Source of the DNA: Rhizobiales bacterium GAS188
GTDB taxonomy: Bacteria > Pseudomonadota > Alphaproteobacteria > Rhizobiales > Beijerinckiaceae
Assembly (NCBI GenBank): GCA_900104855.1
Contig: FNSS01000001.1
Location: forward strand, 5,332,001 to 5,396,000
DNA: 64,000 bases
Direction: 5' to 3'
Part shown: positions 25,673 to 34,499 of the stretch, piece after piece
How positions within the stretch are numbered: the stretch's first letter is position 1
Layout: each line of letters starts with the position of its first letter
Position numbers and translations under genes: made by a program
The notes under the pieces: model-generated
The model's input: only the letters and a program-made list of their open reading frames with translations
Database searches by the model: none
What the model was told of the DNA's origin: nothing

Positions 25673-26545
25673 CGAGCTCATTTCTTGGCGGGTCTGGTCG
25701 CTGCCTTTGCCCTGGTGACGCCTGCTTGCGCCGAACCCGACTGGCAGGACGTCGCCCGGGCTCTCGGCAAGGAGGGAGCCGTGCAGCAAGGCGGGGTCTA
25801 CCGGGTCGGGCTGCCGCGCACCGATCTCAAAGTCAGGCTGGACGGCGTCGACATCAAGCCGGGATTGGCGCTCGGCTCCTGGCTCGCCTTCATGCCGATG
25901 GGCGATGAGGCGATGGTGATGGGCGACCTCGTCCTGACCGGAGACGAGGTGAATCCCGTCATGAAGACGCTTCTGGAGAGTGGAATCGATGTCACGGCGC
26001 TGCACAATCATCTGCTGCGCTCCGATCCGCCCACGATGTACATGCATGTCGCGGGGCATGGCGATCCGCTGAAGTTGGCGGCTTCGCTCCACGCAGGTCT
26101 TGCGTTGAGCAAGACGCCGATGGGGCCGGCTCCCGCGGCGCAACCGCAATCCGTCGACCTCGATATGGCCGCGATCGACGTCGCCATAGGCTACAAAGGC
26201 AAGGCCAATGGCGCGATATATCAGTTCTCGATTCCGCGTGCCGACCCGATCCAGGATGGCGGGATGGTGGTTCCCGAGGCCATGGGCTCGGCGCTCGCCA
26301 TCAATTTCCAGGCGACCGGCGGCGGCAAGGCGGCGATCGCCGGCGATCTGGTTCTTGTGGCGTCCGAGGTCAACCCCGTGCTGCGCGCCTTGCGCATGAA
26401 CGGCATCGAGGTGACGGCCGTCCACAACCATATGCTCGACGATCAGCCGCGCCTGTTCTTCATGCATTTCTGGGCCAATGACGACGCTTTGCATCTGGCA
26501 AAGGGACTCCGCGCCGCGCTCGACAAGGTCGCGGTGAAGAGCTGA
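25670..26545 (+). CDS. Exported DUF1259 (LppY/LpqO-like) protein
   Basis: This 291-residue secreted protein has a signal peptide (AGLVAAFALVTPACAEP, cleavage about residue 21) and two copies of the DUF1259 unit. Copy one contains GDEVNPVMKTLLESGIDVTALHNHLL and YMHVAGHGDPLKLA; copy two contains SEVNPVLRALRMNGIEVTAVHNHML and FMHFWANDDALHLAKGL. The repeated HNH with a following H is a possible metal site. Function is unproven; from general knowledge the family is often met beside chromate transporter genes, as here. Confidence 0.87.
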   Translation: MRAHFLAGLVAAFALVTPACAEPDWQDVARALGKEGAVQQGGVYRVGLPRTDLKVRLDGVDIKPGLALGSWLAFMPMGDEAMVMGDLVLTGDEVNPVMKTLLESGIDVTALHNHLLRSDPPTMYMHVAGHGDPLKLAASLHAGLALSKTPMGPAPAAQPQSVDLDMAAIDVAIGYKGKANGAIYQFSIPRADPIQDGGMVVPEAMGSALAINFQATGGGKAAIAGDLVLVASEVNPVLRALRMNGIEVTAVHNHMLDDQPRLFFMHFWANDDALHLAKGLRAALDKVAVKS

Positions 26546-26611
26546 GCAGATGAGGAAGTTTGGCGGGCTTGCACTGCTGGCAACTTCCCGCTTCGTATTT
26601 CGTCCGATCCC

Positions 26612-27880
26612 ATGATGGCTGTCCCTCCCAAATCGACCGGCGATGAATGGTGGCGGCCAATGCCGCCGGGAGCCTCGACCGATGCCTTGCGCATCCTGGC
26701 GGCACGCGGCGTGCGCGCCTTCGCCGACGGCTTCGTTTCGCTGCTGTTGCCGATATACCTTCTCGAGCGGGGTTTCGATGTGCTCGCCATCAGCGCGATC
26801 ATTACCGCCACCCTGATCGGTTCCGCTCTCCTCACGCTCTGCGTCGGGATGATCGCATATCGACATAAGCGGCGGCATCTGATCGTGGGCGCCTGCCTCC
26901 TGATGGCGGCGACGGGAGCAGGATTTGTGCTCGCCAGGGATTTCTGGCCGCTCCTGGTCGTTGCCTTCGTCGGCACCATGAATCCGAGCTCGGGCGATGT
27001 CAGCGTCTTTCTCCCGCTCGAGCACACCATGCTCGCCCAGACGATCGAGCCACGCCGCCGCACCGCGCTGTTCGCGCGCTACAGCCTTGTCGGGGCATTG
27101 GCCGGCGCCGTCGGCACGCTGGCTGCGGCCTTTCCCGATCTCGCAGTCGCATGGAGCGGCCGGTCGCATCTTGCCGCCATGCAGGCCATGTTCGGTCTCT
27201 ATGGGGCGCTCGGTCTCGCGGCGCTCTTGCTCTATCGCCCGCTATCGCCTGCTGTCGAGGCGGTGTCCGAAGCTCCACCGGCACCGCTGAAGGAGTCCAA
27301 GACGATCGTCTACGGCCTCACGGCTCTGTTCAGCATCGATGCGTTCGGGGGCGGGTTCTTCGTTCAGTCGCTGCTGGCGCTCTGGCTCTACCAGGCTTTC
27401 GCGCTCTCGGTCACGGCGGCCGCCTCGATCCTGTTCTGGACCAGCATCTGCTCGGCGGTCTCCTACCTGCTCGCGGTGCCGATCTCGGAACGCATTGGCC
27501 TCGTCAACACCATGGTGTTCACGCATCTGCCGTCCAACCTCTTCCTGATGCTCGTCCCATTCGCGCCCAATCTCGCGACCGCGATCGGCCTGTTGCTCGC
27601 CCGCAGCGCATTGTCGCAGATGGACGTCCCGACCCGCACCTCCTACGTCATGGCCGTGGTCACACCGGAGGAGCGTCCAGCGGCCGCGAGCCTGACCGCC
27701 GTTCCCCGGAGCTTCGCATCGGCCTTGAGCCCGTTGCTCGCCGGCTATCTCTTCACCCTCTCGACCTTCGGCTGGCCGCTGATCATCGGGGGCGCGTTGA
27801 AGGCGATCTACGATCTTTTGCTCTTGGCGAAGTTTCGAAAGCTACGTCCACCCGAGGAGACCGTCGCGGCGGCTCGCTGA
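26612..27880 (+). CDS. MFS transporter
   Basis: The 422-residue protein has about 12 hydrophobic segments, an MFS-like loop after helix 2-3 (YRHKRRHLIVG) and a central hydrophilic loop (about 205-230). Helix 8-10 contain a long motif with Pro/Arg (PTRTSYVMAVVTPEERPAAASL), typical of a drug- or solute-exporter subgroup. It lies 66 bp behind the DUF1259 gene on the same strand and is the last gene of the chromate block. Substrate unknown; ATG 26612 or 26615 are equivalent. Confidence 0.85.
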   Translation: MMAVPPKSTGDEWWRPMPPGASTDALRILAARGVRAFADGFVSLLLPIYLLERGFDVLAISAIITATLIGSALLTLCVGMIAYRHKRRHLIVGACLLMAATGAGFVLARDFWPLLVVAFVGTMNPSSGDVSVFLPLEHTMLAQTIEPRRRTALFARYSLVGALAGAVGTLAAAFPDLAVAWSGRSHLAAMQAMFGLYGALGLAALLLYRPLSPAVEAVSEAPPAPLKESKTIVYGLTALFSIDAFGGGFFVQSLLALWLYQAFALSVTAAASILFWTSICSAVSYLLAVPISERIGLVNTMVFTHLPSNLFLMLVPFAPNLATAIGLLLARSALSQMDVPTRTSYVMAVVTPEERPAAASLTAVPRSFASALSPLLAGYLFTLSTFGWPLIIGGALKAIYDLLLLAKFRKLRPPEETVAAAR

Positions 27881-27938
27881 CCGAACGCTGTACGTGAAGG
27901 GCCGGTCTTGTCCCCGCTGCCGCGGCTCTCGGCAAGAC

Positions 27939-28220
27939 ATGAAGTCAACCATGACAATGAAAACGCTCATGAGATTGACTCGCGTATTCGTTGCGGCTTC
28001 AGCGACGTATGCGACGTCACATATCGGCGGAGGCAGCAGGGCATCAAAACTCATGCGCTGGTGGCTAAACCGCGACAAGTGCCGACATGCGCTTGCCGCA
28101 CTCGATGACGACCAGCTCTGCAACTTGAGCGATATCGGGCGCCAAATACGGCGTGAAGCACAGCGCGAAGCAGGGCGAGGCAAAAGCGGGTCGCACCCTG
28201 TGACGCCCCATCTCACATGA
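27939..28220 (+). CDS. DUF1127-type small basic protein
   Basis: The 93-residue product ends with a DUF1127-like segment (RHALAALDDDQLCNLSDIGRQI), a short Arg-rich motif found in small alphaproteobacterial proteins that bind RNA or regulate phosphate and carbon metabolism. The N-terminus is longer than usual and hydrophobic (RLTRVFVAASATYATSHIG). The ribosome binding site is weak and the 3' end overlaps the convergent oxidoreductase gene by 8 bp. Moderate confidence in start and in expression. Confidence 0.5.
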   Translation: MKSTMTMKTLMRLTRVFVAASATYATSHIGGGSRASKLMRWWLNRDKCRHALAALDDDQLCNLSDIGRQIRREAQREAGRGKSGSHPVTPHLT

Positions 28221-29442
28221 TGCGCTGGCGCGCCCGGCTTGAGACGGGCGCGGGCGCACGGACAACCTGCTTTGTCTTGCCGCTGAGCTGCGCTCCGACG
28301 CTTAAGATCTTGGGAAAACGGTCCAAGAGAGGCAAGAGCAGTGTCGTTGCGCCCGGTCGCATCGCGAGATGGGCGAAGACGGCCGCCATGCGAAGGCGCA
28401 TGCCAAAACATGCCTTCCAGTCCGACGCATACTCCCTGTGAACTTCAGAGATGCGGCGCCTTGCCGTGACGCCGTCTTGATCTGCGATCAGCCGCCGGCT
28501 GAGCAGCCAGGCTGATTGCATCGCCATGCTGATGCCTTCGGCAACGATGGGATGCGCCTCTCCGGCGAGGTTTCCAACCAGGAAGATGTCCTGCGTCGAA
28601 CGGATGCGAATTCCTGGCCGGATAGGACCCGCCGACAGCCAGGCGCCGCGCAGGCGAGGGTGAAGGAGAGCCTGGCGCACACCCAGGCAAGACGCCTTGA
28701 TGTGCTCGAGGACCGACTCGCCTGCCCGCTGGCGTGGATAGAGTCGGCGGCACTCCTGCAATTGATCGCGACGGATGCAGCAGGAAAGGCTGACGCGTCC
28801 CCCATCGCTGTGCACCATGCCTCCATAGCCTCCGGGAAAGACGAGCAGAGGCATCAAGCCGGCCGGAAGCTCGCATTCGGTGAAATGCGCCTTGAAGGCG
28901 AGCAGATCGGAGGGCTTGTGCGGTTCGACGCTCTGCAAGGGCAGCGCGCCGCTCCGCCATGAGCCATAGGCGCCGATGACAACGGGGGCGACAAGTTCCC
29001 GCTCGGATCCTTCGCCCGTGATCTTGCAACGATATATTTGGTTGCCGGCGTGCAATTCATGGGCGCTCCAGGGTTGCCACAGCCGGGCTCCGGCGTTGAC
29101 CGCAGCCTCCAGCAACAGCGTGTCCAGATGCTCGCGCCCCAAGGCTCTGCCCCATCCGGCGAACGAGCCGGCAGCTTGCGGCATGGCCGAATCCAAAACC
29201 GCCTTGTCGGCGAACAATCCGACCCGCCGCACTTCCGGGCCGGCGCGCTCGAAGAACGCATCGCTGACACCGAGCTCGTGCAAAAGGGGCATGCTGGTCG
29301 CCGAAATGAACTCGCCGCAAACCTTGCGCCTCGGGAAAGCTGTCTTCTCCACGATGGCGACCGACCAACCGGCTCTCGCCAGCATCAAAGCGGCTGTTGT
29401 CCCAGCCGGGCCCGCACCTATGACGAGTGCATCATATTTCAC
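28213..29442 (-). CDS. FAD-dependent oxidoreductase, geranylgeranyl-reductase type
   Basis: The 409-residue flavoprotein opens with a Rossmann dinucleotide fold (YDALVIGAGPAGTTAALML), followed by the family element RRKVCGEFIS and a second FAD contact VGNLAGEAHPIVAEGISMAM. This is the geranylgeranyl reductase/halogenase-like group, whose members reduce double bonds or hydroxylate aromatic rings. It is the third gene of a type III polyketide cluster and probably tailors the product. GTG 29442 was chosen because AAGGATG stands 8 bp upstream; its start lies 4 bp behind the methyltransferase stop. Confidence 0.85.
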   Translation of the reverse strand: MKYDALVIGAGPAGTTAALMLARAGWSVAIVEKTAFPRRKVCGEFISATSMPLLHELGVSDAFFERAGPEVRRVGLFADKAVLDSAMPQAAGSFAGWGRALGREHLDTLLLEAAVNAGARLWQPWSAHELHAGNQIYRCKITGEGSERELVAPVVIGAYGSWRSGALPLQSVEPHKPSDLLAFKAHFTECELPAGLMPLLVFPGGYGGMVHSDGGRVSLSCCIRRDQLQECRRLYPRQRAGESVLEHIKASCLGVRQALLHPRLRGAWLSAGPIRPGIRIRSTQDIFLVGNLAGEAHPIVAEGISMAMQSAWLLSRRLIADQDGVTARRRISEVHREYASDWKACFGMRLRMAAVFAHLAMRPGATTLLLPLLDRFPKILSVGAQLSGKTKQVVRAPAPVSSRARQRIM

Positions 29443-29446
29443 AGCC

Positions 29447-30163
29447 TCATCCTTGCTCAGCTCCCTCGACGCGGCGGGCCACGAAGCAGTGGGTGAACAG
29501 CCCCGCCGCGCCCTCATGCAGCACGGATTCAGGCCGCTGAGGCCACAACCCGGAAAGCTCCGCGCCGCGAAAGCCGGCCCGCACGCTCACGACAGCATCA
29601 TGCCGGGTCACATCATTGCATCCGATCGCCCAGGTGAGGCGGCTGCCGAGCAAAGCGAGGGCGGAGCGCCTCGGCTCGCAGGCCGCAAAGAGGCGACATA
29701 TCGGCGCCGTCCGTGTGAACAGGCGGGCCAGTTGCTCCTGCGAGAAGTGATGCAGGAAGAGATTGGCGGTGACGATATCCACGCCCAATGACGGTGTGCG
29801 CTCCAGATAGTCGAAAACATCGGCCGTCACAGTTTCGACCTGCCATCCCAAGGCGTCGAACCCTTTGCGGGTTTCGAGGCTCACGACCTCCTGGCGATCG
29901 AGCAGGGTCACTTTGACGTTCGGCCAGCGAGATGCGAGCCGGCGCGCCAGCCGCAACATGAACGTTCCATCGCCGGCACCGAGCTCCAGAATTCTCCGCG
30001 GGCCCCCATCCGCGCAATGCCCAGTCAGGGCTCTCGCCATGAGGTTCGTCTGCAGCATGATGGTGTTCAGGCGCTTGAGGTCGCGTCGCGAATGGATCGC
30101 GCGCGGATCGCTGGCAGGCAGAGCGTCCAGCAATTCCGGGCTCACCTGGCGGGGCATGCTCAT
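29447..30163 (-). CDS. SAM-dependent methyltransferase of the type III PKS cluster
   Basis: This 238-residue class I methyltransferase shows motif I RRILELGAGDGTFMLRLA, motif II region VKVTLLDRQEVVS and motif III/IV VDIVTANLFLHHFSQEQL. The N-terminal region (DLKRLNTIMLQTNLMARAL) is like that of small-molecule O- or C-methyltransferases. It lies 74 bp behind the polyketide synthase and 4 bp before the oxidoreductase. ATG 30163 and ATG 30157 are near-equal, and a GTG at 30199 is possible. Confidence 0.85.
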   Translation of the reverse strand: MSMPRQVSPELLDALPASDPRAIHSRRDLKRLNTIMLQTNLMARALTGHCADGGPRRILELGAGDGTFMLRLARRLASRWPNVKVTLLDRQEVVSLETRKGFDALGWQVETVTADVFDYLERTPSLGVDIVTANLFLHHFSQEQLARLFTRTAPICRLFAACEPRRSALALLGSRLTWAIGCNDVTRHDAVVSVRAGFRGAELSGLWPQRPESVLHEGAAGLFTHCFVARRVEGAEQG

Positions 30164-30237
30164 TTTTGGCGGCCGGCTTCCATCTGACGCATAGGTCACG
30201 ATCGAGAGAGCGCTGTCGGCTGCATCGAGCCAACCCG

Positions 30238-31311
30238 CTACCCGACTGCCCTGAACCGCATGGTCTCGGCTACCAGTCCCGGACCGAAGGCCATTGCACA
30301 ACCAGACGCTCCGCTCGGTGCCTGTTGCATTAGCGCCTGAAGAACGAACATCACCGTTGCGGAGGACATGTTGCCGTAGCGGCGCAGGATGTCTCTCGAT
30401 GCCGAGAGCGAGGCCGGTGCGAGTTCGAAGGCCCGCTCGACCGCATCGAGAACCGTGCGCCCTCCGGGGTGGACGGCCCAAAGATCGATGGAGTCGACTG
30501 GCGCGCCAGCGAGAATCTCCGCCACATGATCGGGCAGCGAGGCCTGGATCGTCGCCGGCACCTGCCCCGAGAGCATCATGTCGAAGCCCGATTCCCTGAC
30601 ATTCCAGGTAATCAGGTTTTGCGTATTCGGCACCTGCACGGCGTGGAAGCTTTCGAGTGCAACGCCTTGCGGTTCCGAGGTCACGAGGGAGGCGGCGCAG
30701 CCATCGGCGAACAGCAGAAAGCAGAGAATCTGCTCGAGATCGGTCGATTCCTGCAGGTGCAGCGTGCAAAGCTCCAGATTGAGGGCGAGCACCCGCGCAT
30801 TCGCGTCCGAGCGCACGATATGCCGAGCAAGCTTGAGCGCATTGATTGCCGCGGCACAGCCCATGAAACCGATCATCGTCCGCTCGACCGAGCCTCTCAG
30901 CCCGCAGCGCTCGATCAGCTCGAGATCCAGACCCGGCGCCGACATCCCGGTGCAACAGGTTATCAGGATGTGGGTGATGCGATCGCGCTCCGAACCGAGG
31001 TCGAGCTTCTCGACGGCCGCCGTTGCGAGTGGGGGAGCGAGCGTCTCGAAGGCACGCATGCGCGCCGCCGTATCCGGGAATGCGCCGCTCTTGTAGAAAG
31101 CCTCTCCATTCATAGCCCCGCCATCGACATGGCCCGTGGGCGAAACATATGCGTATCTGTGCTCGATGCCCGCCCTTTCGGCCATCCGACGAAAGAGCAC
31201 CGCGTGGCGGTTGTTCTCTCCGAAGAGCGACTGCGCGAAGTTGCAGAAACTCTCATGGACGTCATGGGGGGGCACCGCTGTCGCAATGCGATTGACATAA
31301 GCCGTGGTCAT
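30238..31311 (-). CDS. Type III polyketide synthase (chalcone synthase-like)
   Basis: The 357-residue enzyme condenses acyl-CoA starters with malonyl-CoA extenders. The catalytic triad is intact: Cys152 (GFMGCAAAINALK), His281 (WAVHPGGRTVLDAVE) and Asn314 (RYGNMSSATVMF). The conserved C-terminal GPGLVAET loop is present. Starter and chain length cannot be read from sequence. ATG 31311 gives the typical MTTAYVNRIATAVP beginning; a longer start adds an unlike extension. It leads a three-gene set with a methyltransferase and an FAD oxidoreductase, pointing to a methylated, redox-modified phenolic or quinone product. Confidence 0.92.
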   Translation of the reverse strand: MTTAYVNRIATAVPPHDVHESFCNFAQSLFGENNRHAVLFRRMAERAGIEHRYAYVSPTGHVDGGAMNGEAFYKSGAFPDTAARMRAFETLAPPLATAAVEKLDLGSERDRITHILITCCTGMSAPGLDLELIERCGLRGSVERTMIGFMGCAAAINALKLARHIVRSDANARVLALNLELCTLHLQESTDLEQILCFLLFADGCAASLVTSEPQGVALESFHAVQVPNTQNLITWNVRESGFDMMLSGQVPATIQASLPDHVAEILAGAPVDSIDLWAVHPGGRTVLDAVERAFELAPASLSASRDILRRYGNMSSATVMFVLQALMQQAPSGASGCAMAFGPGLVAETMRFRAVG

Positions 31312-31509
31312 GGCGAGATCTCGCTCCGGAAAGCCGTGTTGATCACATCGCAACTCCTGATCATGGCCATCAGGCGCAGCCGACAATTCGCCGGATATGG
31401 AATTCTCCGCGCCAGCCGATAGCCGCGCCGGCCGCTAGCCTCGCCAGCCGGAGCGCGGCTGACGAGGGGCGGATCAAGGAGCTCGACGCTGTCCAGTCCG
31501 CGGGCCCCG

Positions 31510-32082
31510 CTAGCTACATATTAGCGTGCGGTGGACTTGAGGGTAGCCCCAGCGGTTCACGAAATGGCGACGGACCACGTAGCACTCGTCGCCGTAATAC
31601 CCGTTATTGTAGTACCCGTTATCATAGTCACCGCCATAGCCGCCGACAAAGAACGGCCCGACGAAGCGGCGATGACGGAAGAAGAAGCGCCGGTCAGCAA
31701 ACCGACGGTGGAAGAAGAAACGCCGGTCGGCAAACCGATGGTGGAAGAAGACCGGGCGGTTGACGAAGCCCCGGTGAACGAAGACCGGGGAGCGGAAAAA
31801 GCCCGGATGGGCAAACGCGACTGAACGGTGGAAGCCACCAAATCCCCGCATCATCCCGCCGCCATGGAAGCCGCCCATGCCGCCATGGAAGCCACCCATG
31901 CCCCCGTGGAAGCCGCCACCCATGCCCCCGTGGAAGCCGCCACCCATGCCCCCGCCGTGGAAGCCGCCGCCACCGAAGCCGCGAGCCTCGGTGGGTGCCG
32001 AGAAGGCCATGGCGCCGAGGCCAAGCGCGGCCGCGGCGATCCATAGCTTCAGTTTCTTGGTATCGAGAGCGAACATCATCAC
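31510..32082 (-). CDS. Secreted Gly/His-rich repeat protein
   Basis: The 190-residue product has a signal peptide (LWIAAAALGLGAMAFSAPTEA) and then a low-complexity region of GGFHGG-type repeats (about residues 36-75). Two copies of FHRRFADRRFFF-like sequence follow, and it ends with a Gly/Tyr-rich segment and two cysteines. The function is unknown; repeated His and Gly suggest a metal-binding or cell-surface coat protein. Three tandem ATG codons (MMM) start it at 32082. Low-complexity proteins of this sort are common in Rhizobiales. Confidence 0.75.
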   Translation of the reverse strand: MMMFALDTKKLKLWIAAAALGLGAMAFSAPTEARGFGGGGFHGGGMGGGFHGGMGGGFHGGMGGFHGGMGGFHGGGMMRGFGGFHRSVAFAHPGFFRSPVFVHRGFVNRPVFFHHRFADRRFFFHRRFADRRFFFRHRRFVGPFFVGGYGGDYDNGYYNNGYYGDECYVVRRHFVNRWGYPQVHRTLICS

Positions 32083-32119
32083 AATATCCTCCCTTCACGG
32101 CGCGACCACGTCAACGTGA

Positions 32120-32467
32120 TCACACAGTGGTGTCGCCCTGCAGCAAACACTTCAGACGAGTAAAATATTCGAGACCGCCTCGCCAGGCGGTGACCGTGTA
32201 GATATGGTGCAGATGCTGGCCGTGAGCCGCGGGTCGACGTTCCTCGATGCAATCCGGCCACGCGAACTCGATCGGGGTGACGCCGATCTCTTCTTGAACC
32301 TCGCGGATCAGCGTGTCCTCGAGGCGTTCGCCTGGCTCGACCCGACCGCCGACGGCGTCCCAATGGCCGGGCCAGGCTTTCTTCCAGGCTGCGCGCAAGC
32401 CGAGAAGGATCTCGTTCCTGTCATTGACCAGGAGTGCGCCGACGGTGGTGACTATCGGGGTTGGCAT
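32120..32467 (-). CDS. Short NUDIX hydrolase
   Basis: The NUDIX box is complete (GGRVEPGERLEDTL followed by REVQEEIGV), so nucleoside-diphosphate-linked hydrolysis is plausible. The N-terminus IVTTVGALLVNDRNEILLGLR fits MutT-type enzymes. At 115 residues it is about 20-30 short of the usual family length. After HHIYTVTAWRGG it ends in an unlike tail (LEYFTRLKCLLQGDTTV), where homologues normally carry an HSELRW-like strand. A 3' frameshift or natural truncation is likely, and activity is uncertain. Confidence 0.75.
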   Translation of the reverse strand: MPTPIVTTVGALLVNDRNEILLGLRAAWKKAWPGHWDAVGGRVEPGERLEDTLIREVQEEIGVTPIEFAWPDCIEERRPAAHGQHLHHIYTVTAWRGGLEYFTRLKCLLQGDTTV

Positions 32468-32572
32468 TTGCGCGCAGGGGCATCACGGAGTTCTCGCGGT
32501 GATGCTTTCACGTTTGCGGAGAACCAGCAAATCGCCCGTCACGGCCGCGCAGATCGGAAAGCTGCGCCCCGC

Positions 32573-34234
32573 TCAAGCGGCTTTGGCAGGAGGCTCGGCG
32601 GCGAGCATGGCGGCTGCCGCCTGATCTTCGAGCGCCGGCTGGCGCGGCAGGCTCAGCGCCACCACCGTGCCGAGGCCTTCGCGCGACTTGATGCGCAGGC
32701 GCCCGCCATGCAGCTCCACGAGGGAGCGGGCGATAGCGAGGCCCAAACCCGACCCTGAGCCCGACCCCGATTTCGTGGCATCGACGCTGACGCGCTGAAA
32801 CGGCTGGCCGAGATGCGGCAGCCGGTCCGCCGGAATGCCGATGCCGGTATCGGCGATATGGACGCCCACATGCGACGGATAAAGCTTGGCTTTGATCGTG
32901 ACGCGGCCGCCCTCGGGCGTGTGGTTGATGCCGTTGCGGGCAAGATGCACGAGCACCTTGACCAGAGCCCGGTGATCGCCGTCGATCAGGGCCGCGGCCG
33001 GCGCGCTCACCGTCAAGGTCAGCTTCTTGGCCTCCGCCGCGCCCGCGACGCTGACCGCGGCTTCCCCGATCAGGTCCTTAAGCGAGACCTTGCAGCGCTC
33101 GATGCGCCGGCGCCCCGATTCGATGCGAGCCATCTCGAGGATATCCGAGAGGACCGCCAGGAGATATTGGCCGCTGCGGCGGATGTCGCTGACATATTCC
33201 CCGTATTTCTCGCTCCCGAGCGCGCCGAACAGCCCCGTCTCCATGATCTCGGAGAAACCGATGATGGCGTTCAGCGGGGTGCGCAGCTCGTGGCTCATAT
33301 TGGCGAGGAATTCGGCCTTGGCGCGGTTGGCGTTCTCGGCGCGTTGCCTCTGGTCGAGATAGCGATCGGCGAGAGCGGCGAGCTCGCAGGACTGCCGTTC
33401 GACCGCGAGCCGCGACCGTTCGAGATCGGTCAAGGTCGCCATCAGGCGCTGCTCCTTCTCGATCAGCTCCTGCTCGTTGCGCCAGATGTCCATCAGCGCG
33501 GCGCGCATATGCATGCGCACGCGGTCACTATCGCCTTGGGCGGTGCGGGCCCGCCGCCTCTGCCACAACACGCCGCCGGAGAGCAGGAGGATGATGAAGC
33601 CCGCGATGGCTGCGACACGGGCGAGCTGGAGGGCATGCTCGCGCCACAGCGTGAGCATGCGCGAAGTCGGCATGAGGATGGCGACTTGGCCGAGCGGCTC
33701 GGCGAGGTCGCGCACCGCGACGATGGCATCGACGCCGTCGGGCGTGGTGACGCGCGCGGCGCCGGTGCGGTTCGAATAGGCGATGTGCTGGCGCCCGATC
33801 AGGTCGGCCAAGGAGCTGATCTGCCGTCGAAATCCGATGCTGGCGACCATCTGGCCCGCATGGTCGGTGACCCCGATGAGCATATCGCTGCCAGGCGAGC
33901 GCAGCGGCAATGCCGCCGCCAGCAGCTTCTGCGGGTCCGAAGCGCTGTCATTGGCGAGGCGGGCGGTCGCGACCATGTGATCGAGCCGCTCGGCGATCAG
34001 GGAGGCGACGGCGTCGCTCTGTTCGAGCGATTGCGCCAGATGCTGCTCGCGTGCGGAGTAGAGATTGACGAGCGTTTCGGCGATCACCAGCGCCGCGACC
34101 AGCCCCGAGAGCAGGACGAGCATGAGCTGCATCAGAACTCGCCCCTGGCGAAATTCTCGCGCCTTTCCGCTACGTGTCGCCTGCCCCGATACGCTCGCGT
34201 GCATAGGTGGCACGGCCGCGTCAAAGCGCGCCAT
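32573..34234 (-). CDS. Membrane sensor histidine kinase (orphan)
   Basis: This 553-residue kinase has two membrane helices (about 33-55 and 205-225) enclosing a periplasmic sensor of about 145 residues. A coiled-coil follows (245-305), then a HisKA domain with His315 (NMSHELRTPLNAIIGFSEIM) and a HATPase domain (NGINHTPEGG, ADTGIGIPADRLPH, GSGLGLAIARSL). The phosphoacceptor region is of the PleC/DivJ/PdhS style. No response regulator gene lies beside it. The start at 34234 has several in-frame alternatives (34204, 34132). Confidence 0.85.
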   Translation of the reverse strand: MARFDAAVPPMHASVSGQATRSGKAREFRQGRVLMQLMLVLLSGLVAALVIAETLVNLYSAREQHLAQSLEQSDAVASLIAERLDHMVATARLANDSASDPQKLLAAALPLRSPGSDMLIGVTDHAGQMVASIGFRRQISSLADLIGRQHIAYSNRTGAARVTTPDGVDAIVAVRDLAEPLGQVAILMPTSRMLTLWREHALQLARVAAIAGFIILLLSGGVLWQRRRARTAQGDSDRVRMHMRAALMDIWRNEQELIEKEQRLMATLTDLERSRLAVERQSCELAALADRYLDQRQRAENANRAKAEFLANMSHELRTPLNAIIGFSEIMETGLFGALGSEKYGEYVSDIRRSGQYLLAVLSDILEMARIESGRRRIERCKVSLKDLIGEAAVSVAGAAEAKKLTLTVSAPAAALIDGDHRALVKVLVHLARNGINHTPEGGRVTIKAKLYPSHVGVHIADTGIGIPADRLPHLGQPFQRVSVDATKSGSGSGSGLGLAIARSLVELHGGRLRIKSREGLGTVVALSLPRQPALEDQAAAAMLAAEPPAKAA

Positions 34235-34263
34235 GCACTGGCCTCCGTCGAAGATTGAATGGA

Positions 34264-34374
34264 TTGTCCGGAGTGGACAAACGCGCCGCGTCCCTCCGAA
34301 TCAGTCCCATTCGAATCTTCCGAAGACTCCTTGTCCAGCGCTATTTGCGCGCCGCGTCGCATTTTTTCGGACAA
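34264..34374 (-). promoter_or_regulatory. Two TTGTCC/GGACAA inverted pairs upstream of the kinase gene
   Basis: TTGTCC (34264-34269) and GGACAA (34275-34280) form a perfect inverted pair, spacer 5. A second TTGTCC (34331-34336) and GGACAA (34369-34374) form a wider pair. The 265-bp region 34235-34499 holds no gene, so these are candidate operators for the minus-strand histidine kinase gene. Function is inferred. Confidence 0.4.
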
Positions 34375-34499
34375 AAATAGAACGGATTCGCGCCGGGCAG
34401 AGTGCTGAGTCGAGTCTTGCGAATACTTGCGACGTCGAGAATTTGCCCGAGAGCGGCCGTGTTTTCGCCGAAATCGCGAAATCCGGCCGGGCGGGTACT

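Noticed and set aside
19197-27880. Mobile element or integrase-bounded island around the chromate genes
   Set aside because: No transposase, integrase, tRNA or terminal repeat was seen, so transfer is only suggested by composition and the cbtA-like fragment.
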